A stretch of 26,773 nt of DNA from Poronia punctata (lineage: Eukaryota; Ascomycota; Sordariomycetes; Xylariales; Xylariaceae): NCBI GenBank assembly GCA_022579005.1, contig MU401820.1, positions 1 through 26,773 on the forward strand, given 5' to 3'. Both the position numbers and the translations under genes were made by a program. The notes under the pieces are model-generated. The model did not search any database and was not told the DNA's origin. It saw nothing but the letters and a program-made list of their open reading frames with translations. Position 1 is the stretch's first letter, and each line of letters starts with the position of its first letter. This document shows positions 10,847 to 20,232 of the stretch, in pieces.

Positions 10847-10946
10847 TAGCTAACTATACCTAGCTTAAGCTCCTATAAATAAATGCATTAGGTATATAGC
10901 CTAACTATACCTACAATGTGCTATAAATAGGCATACATATTTGCGC
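10847..10946 (+). repeat. Imperfect 50-bp tandem duplication
   Basis: Two units beginning TAGC(C)TAACTATACCTA at 10847 and 10897 share TAACTATACCTA and CTATAAATA at matching offsets. The first ends in AGGTATA, which also pairs with TATACCT of the second. This is the last identifiable sequence before the homopolymer block. Confidence 0.45.
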
Positions 10947-10967
10947 CGTAGATTAGATAACTTCGGC

Positions 10968-11058
10968 GGGGGGGGGGGGCCCCCCCCCCCCCCCCCGGGG
11001 GGGGGGGGGGGGTGGGGGGGGGGGGGGGGGGGGGGGGGGGGGAGGGGGGGGTGGGTGG
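10968..11058. other. Poly-G/poly-C block next to a gap, likely artefact
   Basis: 12 G, 17 C, 16 G, then G runs broken by single T or A bases, ending at the N run. Nothing in the surrounding AT-rich DNA explains it. Such runs commonly come from low-quality or two-colour dark-cycle reads at contig ends. Treat frames read through it as meaningless. Confidence 0.75.
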
Positions 11059-11068
11059 NNNNNNNNNN
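11059..11068. other. Assembly gap (10 N)
   Basis: Ten unknown bases of a conventional fixed-size gap. Contiguity between the repeat block on the left and the gene island on the right is therefore not proven by this sequence. Confidence 0.97.
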
Positions 11069-11194
11069 TTCTTACCCTCCAAAAAAAAAAGCATTTTGTT
11101 ATTTCCCAAAAATAAACAAAAATTGTGCAAAAATATGCCAAACAATTTGGCTTTTTTTTTTTTTAAATTCGGGCGCCCCCCCCCCCCCCCCCCC
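11069..11194. other. Homopolymer-rich segment right of gap
   Basis: Contains a 10-A run, a 13-T run (11152-11164) and a 19-C run (11176-11194) around about 60 bp of ordinary A-rich sequence. The C run forms a sharp edge to the normal-GC island. Long runs of three different bases within 130 bp suggest unreliable consensus at this contig end. Confidence 0.65.
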
Positions 11195-11437
11195 AGTACT
11201 CGTATATTCTGTGCTATATAAACAAAGACTACGTGTATATCTGTAACTATGGTCTCTAAGAGGGTCTAAGACGGGGGTAGACAACTATGTGCTAATTAAT
11301 ATGAAGACAAGGTGATAAGAAAGGGTATGCCCAATGTAATGAGAAACATGTGCGGGCACCAGCGTCGTTACACACCATGGGGAGCTCCGTTTGACGTACC
11401 GGCGCAAATACCTAGCAAAGCGATATTGTCGTGCGAC
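11195..11437 (-). other. 3' flank of the island gene
   Basis: 243 bp of ordinary composition downstream of the TAG stop. No clear AATAAA is visible on the minus strand and no further gene is supported. Confidence 0.5.
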
Positions 11438-12854
11438 CTATTGTCCTGTAAGTCCTCTCACCCATTTAGGCGGTTTTGCCTCTCGACTCTGCGGAGGCTC
11501 GGCAACTTTCAACAACTCCCTCAAGATGCCCTCAGCGTAGCTCTTGGCCCTATTTGGGTTCTGGCCTAATAGGTATTTATGCCCCGTAGATGGACTTCCG
11601 CAGGGGTGGCGGAGCCTAGATGCATCTGTATGACTCGCTGAACCTGCCGGCACCGCGATAGCTGCAGAAACTACCGGCTTGGTCTGCAAAAAGGTCAGAA
11701 CGCATAGTCCTTTCCTATCCCTCGATGGGACACGGAGACATCAGCTATCAACAAGAAAAGGCAATACAAACCAGTAAAGCTGAAGTTTGTTCTTTTACAG
11801 GACGTCGGGTGGCTCTCTCCCCGAACGCGAGCCCTTCTAGAGTAGTTGGGCTCACGAGGTGGCTACCAGACGTCGCTGGTACGGCGGGCTTGCCTGTTAG
11901 TAATATGCCAGATTGCCCTAGCGATGGGGCAGACCGATAACGGGCCTGCGTTCTAGAATGATCCAGGATCGCTGCCGCCAAGGTAGGTCGAGCTCGTGCA
12001 TCTTGGACGTAAAGTTCTTCGTACGATTCTTGGGTGGCCTGACCTTTGATAGCACGGATACTTATATACTCTGAACTCGGGTGCGGCACAGGGCCGCCCG
12101 CTTTGTCCAGCACCTGCGTGGCTACCTCTGCCGCCCGGATCCTTTCAGTCTCCCGCTCCCCATCAGACGAGCGGCTACGGCTTGTGGCGGTCTCAAGCCC
12201 ATCTGCGGCGCTGCCTCGACCGAAAGCTGTATTTCGTCCAATAAGGGGAGTATTCCGATTATCGGAAACAGACACGGCTTGTAGCGTTGGCCCTCCACCG
12301 CGAGCGGGGGGCGAGCTGCTTGATTTAGACGACAAAGCCAGTTGTATGAATTTGTCCCCAGACACATGAGGATTCAAATGTATATCATACTGGTTACTTA
12401 GAGAATACCGCGAGCGCGCGCAGAGGTCCGCAATGCAGTCTAGGTCAGGTCTGATATCGGGCTCTATCTTTGCCAATATGCTGTTGAAAGTGAAGTCTTC
12501 CAGAGGCGGCAGCGTGACCTCCGCGCGTGGTGCTCTCATGTGTACAAGTGGATGTGCCAATAGGGTTGAAATCTTATTGCGACTAGAGCGTTTGTAAGGA
12601 TTACACGAGGTAGGCATACTCTGAGAACCCGCGTGGCCGTCGCCATGAGTAGGCCGGGCTCGGTTGGTGGACGAGGTCGGGCCCGAATAGGTGCGCACTA
12701 GGACGGGATGGGAATATGTACCAGTGGTGTCATTATACGTAGTAGAACTGCTTGCGCTGATGTGCCGGCAACGCGACTGGGGATTTGACAGTGACTGGGG
12801 ACAGCCCAGCCCACGCGAGCCCATGGTACAGTCGGTGGTGGTGGCGTCGCCCAT
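11438..12854 (-). CDS. Conserved-looking fungal hypothetical protein, two exons
   Basis: Exon 1 starts at ATG 12854 (context CCCATGGG) and is open to a TGA at 11748-11750. A second open stretch in another frame, 11683-11438, ends in TAG and looks like the true C-terminus (K-S-Y-A-E-G-I-L-R-E-L-L, then K-P-P-K-W-V-R-G-L). The two join through a probable intron ending at 11684, giving about 414 or 433 residues depending on the donor. Residues 1-95 are Ser/Thr/Pro-rich and probably disordered. Residues 97-165 look like the ordered, conserved core (LLAHPLVH, then LPPLEDF, then an acidic-hydrophobic stretch IEPDIRPDLDCIADLCARSR). Residues 175-260 are again low-complexity. No signal peptide, membrane segment or catalytic motif is visible, so it is probably intracellular. 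The style recalls uncharacterised ascomycete proteins. I cannot name a function. It is the only normal gene in the window. The alternative to an intron is a frameshift mutation between the two frames. Confidence 0.72.
11684..11855 (-). other. Probable intron of the island gene (donor uncertain)
   Basis: On the minus strand the acceptor is TTTTTGCAG ending at 11684, with a fungal branch-point match CTGAC at 11698-11694, 11 nt upstream of the AG. Two donors keep the frame (both phase 0): GTGAGC at 11855, giving a 172-nt intron after residue 333, and GTAAAA at 11798, giving a 115-nt intron after residue 352. GTGAGC fits the fungal consensus better, while the shorter intron fits usual fungal lengths better. 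Confidence 0.6.
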
Positions 12855-13118
12855 GGGAAGAGCCCGCCCAGTGAGCGATGAGTAACGCCAACAAGGCAGA
12901 CGCCGTGTTAGCCTTTGTCAGTGGGTTAAAATGTTCGGTAATGCGTAAGACCGATCGTGCAGATTAACAGGCCTCCTAGCCTCTCGCATGGCAGTGGTCC
13001 AAGAGGTCGAAGTTTGCTGTATATTAGATAGGTGACGTTCTTGCCAGGTCCTCGGTTCCTAAATGGCTAGCCACAGTGGGAAGCGGAGTTAAAATGACTA
13101 AAGGGGTGTTTAGGAAGT
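12855..13118 (-). promoter_or_regulatory. 5' flank of the island gene, cut by a transposon
   Basis: Only 264 bp separate the ATG from the Copia LTR at 13119. No clear TATA box or CAAT box is seen on the minus strand. Any more distant promoter element has been pushed at least 5 kb away by the Copia insertion, which points away from the gene. Confidence 0.45.
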
Positions 13119-13420
13119 TGTTAGATCTAATAGGTTATAAAAAGACTATAATTAATATAATGCTTATATAGTAAAAATAATATAGCTAAGATAAGGACTA
13201 CTTTAAAAGAAAAAGTTTTTTTATAAGGGGTTTCTTTTTACTTATTTAGTATAGAAAACTTTATAGTAAAGAAAAAATACTTTTTTTTATATGTTATATA
13301 ATATAATTATATATTATAAGCTATATTGCTAAGTTTTAATAATTAAAAGTTTTATATGCTTGCTATTATTATTAAAGCATAATAAATATAGCAATTTAAT
13401 TATTATAGCAATAAAATTAA
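13119..13420 (+). repeat. 5' LTR of the Copia element (right end approximate)
   Basis: Begins TGTTAGATCTAATAGG and keeps more G and C than the interior (AAGGGGTTTC near 13217-13232). The start is set by the compositional break and the canonical TG. The right end is not visible because the usual CA and primer-binding site are lost to RIP, so 13420 is only an estimate. There is no second copy in the window to fix it. Confidence 0.5.
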
Positions 13421-15617
13421 AAGTTACTTTAGGTTTTTTAAAAGATTTTTATGCTTAAAATAAAAAGTTTAAAGCAAAAGTATACTTTTTTAACTTATAA
13501 AAGTATATTAATTTTATAAATAAGGGTTTTTAGCTAAAAAAGCTAATATAGCTTAATATAAGTAAATTTAATAAAAAGCTTAACTAAAAAGAAATTTAAA
13601 GTAGCTTTAATATAGCTAAGAATATATTAGCAATAAATAAAAAAAACTTATTAATATAGTAAATTTTATAACTAAATTTTATAAACTTATTATAAACGCT
13701 AAAAGCAACTTTAAATTTAAAACTAGCTTATATAAAAATAAAGTAAAAAAGTATATTTTAATTACTAATAAAAATATAAACTAAAAATTTAAGTTTAAAA
13801 TTTAATATTAGCAGCATACTAATTTTATTATTTTAAACTAAAAAAGAAAAATTAATATAACACTTTAAAAGCTATTAAAGCACTTATAAGCGCTATATTA
13901 AATAAAATAATATACTTTAATTATATAAACTTTATTAACTAATGCTTAAAAAAACCTATTAAAAATCTTATAAAGTTTATTACTAAATAAGAATAATTAG
14001 TTATAAAGCTTAAAAAATATAAAGTTTTTAAATACTTTTTAATAATAAAACTATTTAAAAAAATTATTAAAGCGCTTAAAAATAAATATAAGCATTAGTT
14101 TAACACTTTTTATTTAAACTACTAAATAGCTTTACTAAATAGTACTTTAAAATACTAAATAATAATTATAAATTTATATACTTAAATTGCTTTTAAAAAG
14201 CAAAAAAAAAACTAAAAAAAAAAAAAAAGTTATTTATAACTTTTAATAAAAAAAGTATAACTAATAAAAAAAAGAAATTTAAAAATAAAGCTTTTATATT
14301 ATTTTTAACAAAAAAAAGAAATAGCTGCAAAGCTTATAGTAAATTTATACCTTATAGCTATAACAAAAGCTTTAGTTGCAAAAGTACTACTATATTAATA
14401 AAAAAAACTTAAAAAAAAACTTTTAATATTAAAAAGGTTTATTTTAGATATAAAAGCTTTTATAATTTACTAAGTTATTAATACCTTTTTTAAAAAATGC
14501 TAGTAAAAATTTTATAATAAATATTTAAATTGCTAACTATATTAAGCTAAAAGTAAAATATAACCTTAAGCTTAAAAAAAGATTTAAGGCTTATAAAACT
14601 ATAAAAACAAGTATAAAAAAATTAAGATTAATAACAAGCTTATATAAAAAAATAACTAGAATAAGTTATTACTTATACTAGCTTTAAAGCAAGTAAATAG
14701 CAAAAAGTAGCTTATATTCTTTAAAAAACTTTATTATTTTTAACTTAAAATTTACTTTTTACATTTTTAATAAAATAAGTTATTTTTATAATATTAAAAA
14801 TATACTTAATAAAAACCTAGTATATGCTAGTAATATAGTTATGCTAATTTAAGTATATAAAAACGTTAATATAATAGTTTAAAGTATTTTAACGCTTTTT
14901 ACTTTATAGCTTAAAAATATAGCTTACTATATAAATCTTATAACTAATCTTGTTTTACTTAAAACCTTAAGTTAAAAAAAGATTTAATAAAATATAAAGC
15001 TACTTAAAAGCTACTTTTAAAAAATAAACAGTTTATAACTATACTATATATAAAACTAGTATAAATAATATGTTTTAAAATACTTACTTTTAAGCATAAA
15101 TAAAGCTTTTTTTATACTTAAAAAAACTTATTAACAACATATACTAAAAAACCGGCGTTTAAAGCAAATTTTTTTAATAGTATTTTTAACTTAGCTATTT
15201 AAAACTTAACGCTATTTATTACCTAGTTAGCTAAGCAAAAAAATAAAAATTAAAGGATTTTTAAACTAAAATATTAAATTAATAAATTGCTTAAGCTATA
15301 TATATAAAAAGCTTAAAAACTAAATTAACAAAGCACTAAAAAGATAGCTAAACTGTTTATTTAAATATATTACTATAAACTAGTACTTATATAATAAAAA
15401 TATTAGAAGTAAAGTATTAATACTACTTATAACTAAAAAATATTTAAAGTATTTATTTAATTATTATTTACTAAACTTTAAAGTAAACATAATATTAAAA
15501 ATATTTAAAATGTTTATATTAAAAGTTAAAATAGTTTATAGTAAATAAGTTAATATAATTAAGTTAAATAAGCAATTACTATAGTTTTATAAAGTTAAAA
15601 ATTATTTTATTAATTAA
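13421..15617 (+). pseudogene. Copia gag and N-terminal integrase zone, degraded
   Basis: About 2.2 kb of A-rich plus strand between the LTR and the recognisable integrase core, where a Copia element carries gag, protease and the start of integrase. A cysteine-containing string near 14326-14358 (C-K-A-Y-S-K-F-I-P-Y-S-Y) might be a decayed zinc knuckle. No other motif is legible. Stops occur in all frames. Confidence 0.5.
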
Positions 15618-15828
15618 AAATTTATTATATTTAAACTTTTAGCTTTAAATACTTAAGCTTAAAATAGCGCTGCTAAGTAGTTTAACTAAATAGTTAAAAA
15701 GCGCGCTTAGTATATAAAAGCTAGCGTAAAGCTTTTTAAAAGCTTATAAGTTAAAATTAATAAAGCTACTATATACTTAGCAAACTAAATACTTAAATAT
15801 ATATTTAACTAAAAAGCTTTATATAAAC
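15618..15828 (+). pseudogene. Copia integrase core remnant
   Basis: Frame starting at 15618 reads ALNTxAxNSAAKxFN (x = stop) and then IVKKRAxYIKAS, followed by YLAN and a final KALYKR. This follows the conserved catalytic-Glu region of Copia integrases, where a Q-N-G-x-A-E-R motif precedes a helix rich in R and A and a Y-x-x-N-R-x-P segment. The changes G to S, E to K and R to stop or K are those C-to-T mutation on either strand would make. Inactive. Confidence 0.75.
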
Positions 15829-17109
15829 GTTTTTATATTTACTTTAACGCTTAAAATAGCTATATTAAAACTAAAAAAGTACGTTTAAATTATTTATAAG
15901 TTTATAAGTATAAAGCTTATACTTTTATTACTAATATATATAAAAAAAAAACTTTTAAACTAAGCTTTAAAGCTTAAATAAGTTATTTTATTAGTTATAA
16001 GTTAACTAATATATATAAAATTTAAATTTTTGTAACTAATTATATAATTTATAGTAAAAACGTAAAATTTAATAAAAATGAAATATTTGATAAAAAGGTT
16101 AAAAAATTAAAAAATAAGCTTTAAATATTTAATTATAAATTTTTAACTAATTTTTTAAATAATTTTTAAATTTTTAAAACTAAGCTTTATAGCTTTAACC
16201 TTTATAAAAATACAAAAATATATAAAAGTTTTAAGCATAATTTAAATATTACTAGTAGCGTAAATAATAAGTAAGCTATTAAAAATATAGTAAACTTTAA
16301 GTTCAATAAAATTAATTACTTTTATACTAACTTAAAACTTTAACTTTATTTATTACTTTTATATTTACTTTTAAATATTATAATGCTTATAGTAATTAAA
16401 AACGCTAATTTTAATAAGTATTATAATAATTTTCTACTTTACTTTTATAAAAGCTAAGCAAAACTATTTATTAATAAGCATTATAATAATTTTTTAATTT
16501 GCTTTGCTAAGCTTTATACTAAACTGTTAAAATTAAGCTAATAAGCTTATATTAAAGTAAATAAATAAATAAAGTGCTAAAAAGCTATATTTAATACTAA
16601 ACGCTTATATACTTTTAAACTTAAGTATAATATGCTAATAAGCAAAGCTAATAAAGCTAAAGCGCTAAAGCAATTTTTACGCTACTTTAAAAGCGTTTTT
16701 TTAAAAAGTAAAACTTATAAAAAATAGCTATTATAGTTATACTTTAAAAAAAATATAAAATAACATTTTAATATATTAAAGCAAGGTTTTACTTTTTTTA
16801 CGCTTTTTAAAAAAGCTTTTAAGCTGTTTTTTAAAAAGTAAGTTTATAAAAGCTAAAAAGGTTTATTTAAAAAGTTATAATTAAATAAGCTTTTAAAAAA
16901 AGTTATTTTTTTTATAGCTAAAAATTAATAAATTTTAAACTATATATAAGTATATGTTTATAAGTTTAATAAAAAAAGCTTTTATTTAAAAAGCAAAGCT
17001 TAGTTAGTTATGCATAGCAATTAATAGCTTATATATAAAAGTAAAATAATATATACTTTTATACTTATAAGCAAATCTTTTAAAACTTTTATAACTATTA
17101 TAGCTAAGT
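15829..17109 (+). pseudogene. Copia integrase-RT linker, degraded
   Basis: A-rich plus strand between integrase and reverse transcriptase of the same element. No individual motif recognised and no open frame. Confidence 0.5.
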
Positions 17110-17430
17110 TTAACTTTAAAATAAAACAATATAATATAGTTAACGCTTTTATTAACATAACGCTTTATAAAATATATATATATATAAATGCTTTATAAGT
17201 ATAAAAAGTTTAGCTTTATTTTAAAGCTTTTTAAAGCACTTTATAGTTTAAAAGAATAATTGCTTTTATAATAAAGAAAGCTTATATTTACGCTTAAAAA
17301 GCTTAAATTTAATCTAGTGCTTTATAAGCTGTATTACTATATAAAAAATAAAATTTTTATTTATATTTATATTAACAACTTTATAGTTGCTTACTAAAGG
17401 TTTTAAAAAACTAAAGCTTTTTAAAGCATT
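17110..17430 (+). pseudogene. Copia reverse transcriptase remnant
   Basis: Three landmarks occur in order at the right spacing: QYNIVNAFIN at 17127-17156 (Copia Q-x-D-V-x-N-A-F-L-N region), KALYSLKR at 17233-17256 (K-A-L-Y-G-L-K), and the active-site box at 17368-17379 reading Y-I-N-N in place of Y-x-D-D. The last two are in one frame and the first is displaced by one base, so there is at least one indel. Both catalytic Asp codons have become Asn codons, the RIP outcome of G-to-A change. Confidence 0.85.
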
Positions 17431-17705
17431 AAATAATTAAAAAAACAGTATTAACTAATAAAAAGCTATAATTTAAAATAATTTTTAAAACTAAAAATTA
17501 TTTATAACTATTAATAAAGCTTAATTTAGCTATTTTAGTTTGCTTATATTAAGAAAATATATAAGTTAAGTAACTTTTTTAGTAAAATGCTTTCTATATT
17601 AATAAAATCTATTAAGCTGCTTTTTTATAATAACATAGCTACTTTAAAAAAAATTTATTAATAAAAAATTAGATTTATTATATCTATAGCAATTATTACT
17701 AAGCT

Positions 17706-18285
17706 AAATATGGCCTTTGCTGCTTTATAATTTTTATAATTTAATAACAACTTTTTTTAGCTTACTAAGCTGCTGCTAACTAAGTATTAAACTATTTTTA
17801 TATAAATTAACACTTTGCTTTATAATATAGTAATAAAAATAAGCTTAATATAGCTAGCAATTTATTTTTTATAAACAATACTATTAACTAAAAAGTCTTA
17901 TAAGTTTATGCTATAATTTCTTTTAAAAGACTTATTAGCTAATAAGCTAATAAATAAAATATAGTTACTATATTTACTATTAAAGCAAAGCTTTTTACGC
18001 TAGCTTAAGCTGCAAAAAAAGCTATATTTATTAGCTAGCTTGTTTATAAGCTTAGTATTAATTTAAAAACTAAGCATATTATTATTTAATATAATAACTA
18101 ATAAATAATTAGTTTAGTTAACAAAAATATTGCTATATTAAAAACAAAATTATAGCACGTTAATATATATAACTACTAGTTATAGTAAAAAGTAATTAAT
18201 AAAATGCTTTAAGTAGTTTATATATTTATAAATCTAATAATAATAAACAGTTTAATAAAGTTATTAGCATATAATAAGTAGTTAA
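17706..18285 (+). pseudogene. Copia RNase H and connection remnant
   Basis: MAFAAL at 17710 continues into a long string with stops where Arg or Gln codons stood, matching the Copia connection that begins with an I-A-F-A-x-S-R-L motif. From 17850 one frame stays collinear to about 18210: ASNLFFINNTIN, then KLFTLAxAAKKAIFIS, then TKLxHVNIYNY. These match the Copia RNase H (D-A-S-x-A-D, T-E-A-E, and the C-terminal H-V-D-I box). D and E positions are now N and K. A frame change lies between 17710 and 17850. Confidence 0.87.
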
Positions 18286-18344
18286 GCTTTTTTTAATAAG
18301 TTAACTTAGTTAATATAAAAGCTATATAACATTATTTTATAACT

Positions 18345-19995
18345 ACATTATTATTTAAAGTTTTATACTTTTTTATTTTTATATTTTTAAATTATAATAT
18401 AATATTTAGTAAATAGATTTAAACTAAAAACTAAGCATAGTTTATAACTACTAAGTAAATAACTATTAATAATACAAATAAGCTTAATAAACCTAATATT
18501 AAAAATAAGTAATAAAAACTAAAAAAACTAGCTAATAGTTAAGCTATATTTATAAATAGCTAAAAATAAAAAAGCTATAAAAAATATAAAAAAGGAAATT
18601 AAAGACTAAAAAGTAAGCTAAAAAAACTTAAAATAAAAGGTATTACTTATTAGAATAATTAATTAACTACTAAGCAGTAACTTATAAAAAAGTTAAAAAG
18701 TTAAAAAACATTTTTTTATTTTAAACTGCTATTATATAAAAGCTTTTATAATAAAAGTTTTTATTATAACAGCTTTTATAAAAGTTTAAAAAGTTAAAGT
18801 AATAATTTTTTAAATTAAATTATTAATATAGTAAATTAAAATACGTAGTTGCTTAGCTACTTACTAAGCAAAACAAAACTTAATATAAAAATAATATAAA
18901 AGCTTTTATATATAACTATAAGCAGCTAAAGCAAAATATCACTGCTATAAAAAGTAAAACTAAATTGTAGCTATAAGAAAAAAGCAATTAGTAAAAGGTT
19001 AGCTATAAACATTTAATATAAATTATTTAAGCTTTAAGATAAGCTAAATTTAAAATTTAAATAAATTAGTATAGTTATTAAAATATGCTAAGTTATAATA
19101 ACTTAAAAAAGCTACTTTTTAGGACTTTTAAAAGTTTATTTATTAAAAAAACGTTAACTTAAAACTTTTTAAGTAAACTTTTTAAAAATAGCTATATAAA
19201 TAAAGTAGCAAAAGAATAAAAACTTAAAAGATTTTTTTATTAGCAAGTACTAGTATATAAGCTTCTAAAAAAACTAAAAAAAGTTTTAATAAAGCAGTAT
19301 ATATGACTTAATAATATAATAATACTATATTATAAAGCTTAAAAAAATAAAGCACTTAATATTATGCTAGCACAAAATATTAATTACTATATAAATAAAA
19401 ATATATTAAACGTTTACTAAAGCAAAAAAAGTTAGTAATAACTTAAAAGCGCTTAAATAATTTATAAAAAAACTAATAACTTATTTAAATAATAAATAAA
19501 TTAAAACTAAAGCAAATTACTATATACTAATAATAACTTTATAAAGCATTATTGCTTTAATAAAAAAAGCTATATAGCTAAATATTCCTTAAAAAATTAA
19601 TAGTTAGTATTATATTGCTAATTAAGCAAAGTTAAACAAAAACTACTTAAATAGCTTAAAAGTAAAGTATAAAATATTTAAATAGCTTAGTTAAACTTTA
19701 AAAATAAAAAAATAAAAGCTTAGCTAAAATAAAATAATATATTTTATTTATTTTAATAAAGTTTTATAAAGTCTTTAATACTATAAAGCTATTTTAAACA
19801 ACAGCTATAACTGTTTTAAGTAGTAAGCAAAAGCTAAAAGATTTATTATAAATATAAATATAAAAGCTTAAGTTAATATTATATATAAAAACTTAAAAAC
19901 AATACTTATAAAAAGTAAATATTTTATTACTTTTATTAATAAAGTAAATAAAACAGCTAATATAGTGCTAAGTAGCTTATTATAAGGGTTTTAAT
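18345..19995 (+). pseudogene. Gypsy leader and gag copy 2, plus strand
   Basis: About 1.65 kb homologous to the reverse complement of 1-1790 and to 23646-24430. The leader from ATTATTTTATAACTAC (about 18330) through AAACTAAGCATAG matches 23630-23750. Stops are in every frame. A possible stub of its 5' LTR lies at about 18293-18345, but most of that LTR is missing, and the Copia RNase H ends just upstream. On the right the homology ends at about 19985, near the start of an inverted LTR. This copy includes the 0.86-kb section (18531-19389) absent from the 23646 copy. Confidence 0.72.
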
Positions 19996-20001
19996 AATAA
20001 G

Positions 20002-20215
20002 GTAGTTATAAAGTAATGTTCCTAGTAATTTTAAAAACTAGGTATATTAAATAACTTTTATTTAGTTAGCTAAGTAAGTAACTAGACTAGCTAAAAAAAT
20101 TTAAAAAAGTATAATTAGCAAAGCTTTAGCTATTAGTTAGTATAGCTTTAGATAGTATATAGTTTATATATAAATAGCTTAGTAAATAGGTTTTTAAGCT
20201 AGGTGTTTTATTATA
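20002..20215 (-). repeat. Gypsy LTR copy 2 (3' LTR of minus-strand element)
   Basis: 214 bp, same orientation as 1799-2011 and inverted relative to 23432-23645. In element orientation it starts TATAATAAAACACC and ends TTTATAACTACC. An A-rich purine tract (AAAAAAAAAGCAA) lies immediately upstream of its start, as expected for the polypurine tract that primes plus-strand DNA at a 3' LTR. That fixes it as the 3' LTR of the body at 20216-23431. Confidence 0.78.
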
Positions 20216-20232
20216 TTGCTTTTTTTTTAGGT
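20216..20232 (-). other. Polypurine tract of minus-strand Gypsy
   Basis: Reads CCTAAAAAAAAAGCAA on the minus strand, directly abutting the LTR start at 20215. Confidence 0.55.

Larger units (their letters stand above)
11195..13118. other. Normal-GC gene island not touched by RIP
   Basis: About 1.9 kb near 50% GC with normal CpG and CpA content, embedded in DNA below 20-25% GC. The right edge is exact: a Copia LTR begins at 13119. The left edge is obscured by homopolymers and the gap. It holds one minus-strand gene. Its composition contrast is what is expected where unique DNA survives between RIP-inactivated transposons. Confidence 0.85.
13119..18290 (+). mobile_element. Ty1/Copia retrotransposon, RIP-inactivated
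   Basis: A plus-strand element of about 5.2 kb that starts TGTTAGATCT exactly at the edge of the normal-GC island. Order of domains is that of Copia: integrase (about 15618-15828), reverse transcriptase (about 17110-17430), RNase H (17706-18285). This order, with integrase before reverse transcriptase, separates it from the Gypsy copies. All domains carry many in-frame stops and D-to-N type changes, so it is dead. No 3' LTR matching the 13119 start was recognised. The right end is close to 18290-18345, where Gypsy sequence begins, so the element is probably truncated there. Confidence 0.82.

Noticed and set aside
10968..11058. Telomere or G-quadruplex element
   Set aside because: No TTAGGG-type unit, only homopolymers with single-base breaks beside an N gap; an artefact is more likely.
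10921..11284. Frames encoding poly-Gly or poly-Pro proteins
   Set aside because: They read through the G/C homopolymers and the N gap, which are probably assembly artefacts.
11312..11569. 85-residue plus-strand frame in the gene island
   Set aside because: Antisense shadow of the second exon and 3' flank of the minus-strand gene.
11725..12885. Several plus- and minus-strand frames of 60-107 residues
   Set aside because: They overlap the longer minus-strand gene in other frames in GC-normal DNA, where such shadows are expected.
18293..18345. Complete 5' LTR in front of the second Gypsy gag copy
   Set aside because: Only the last few dozen bases can be aligned to the 214-bp LTR, and the Copia RNase H ends immediately before. 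Left as a possible stub.
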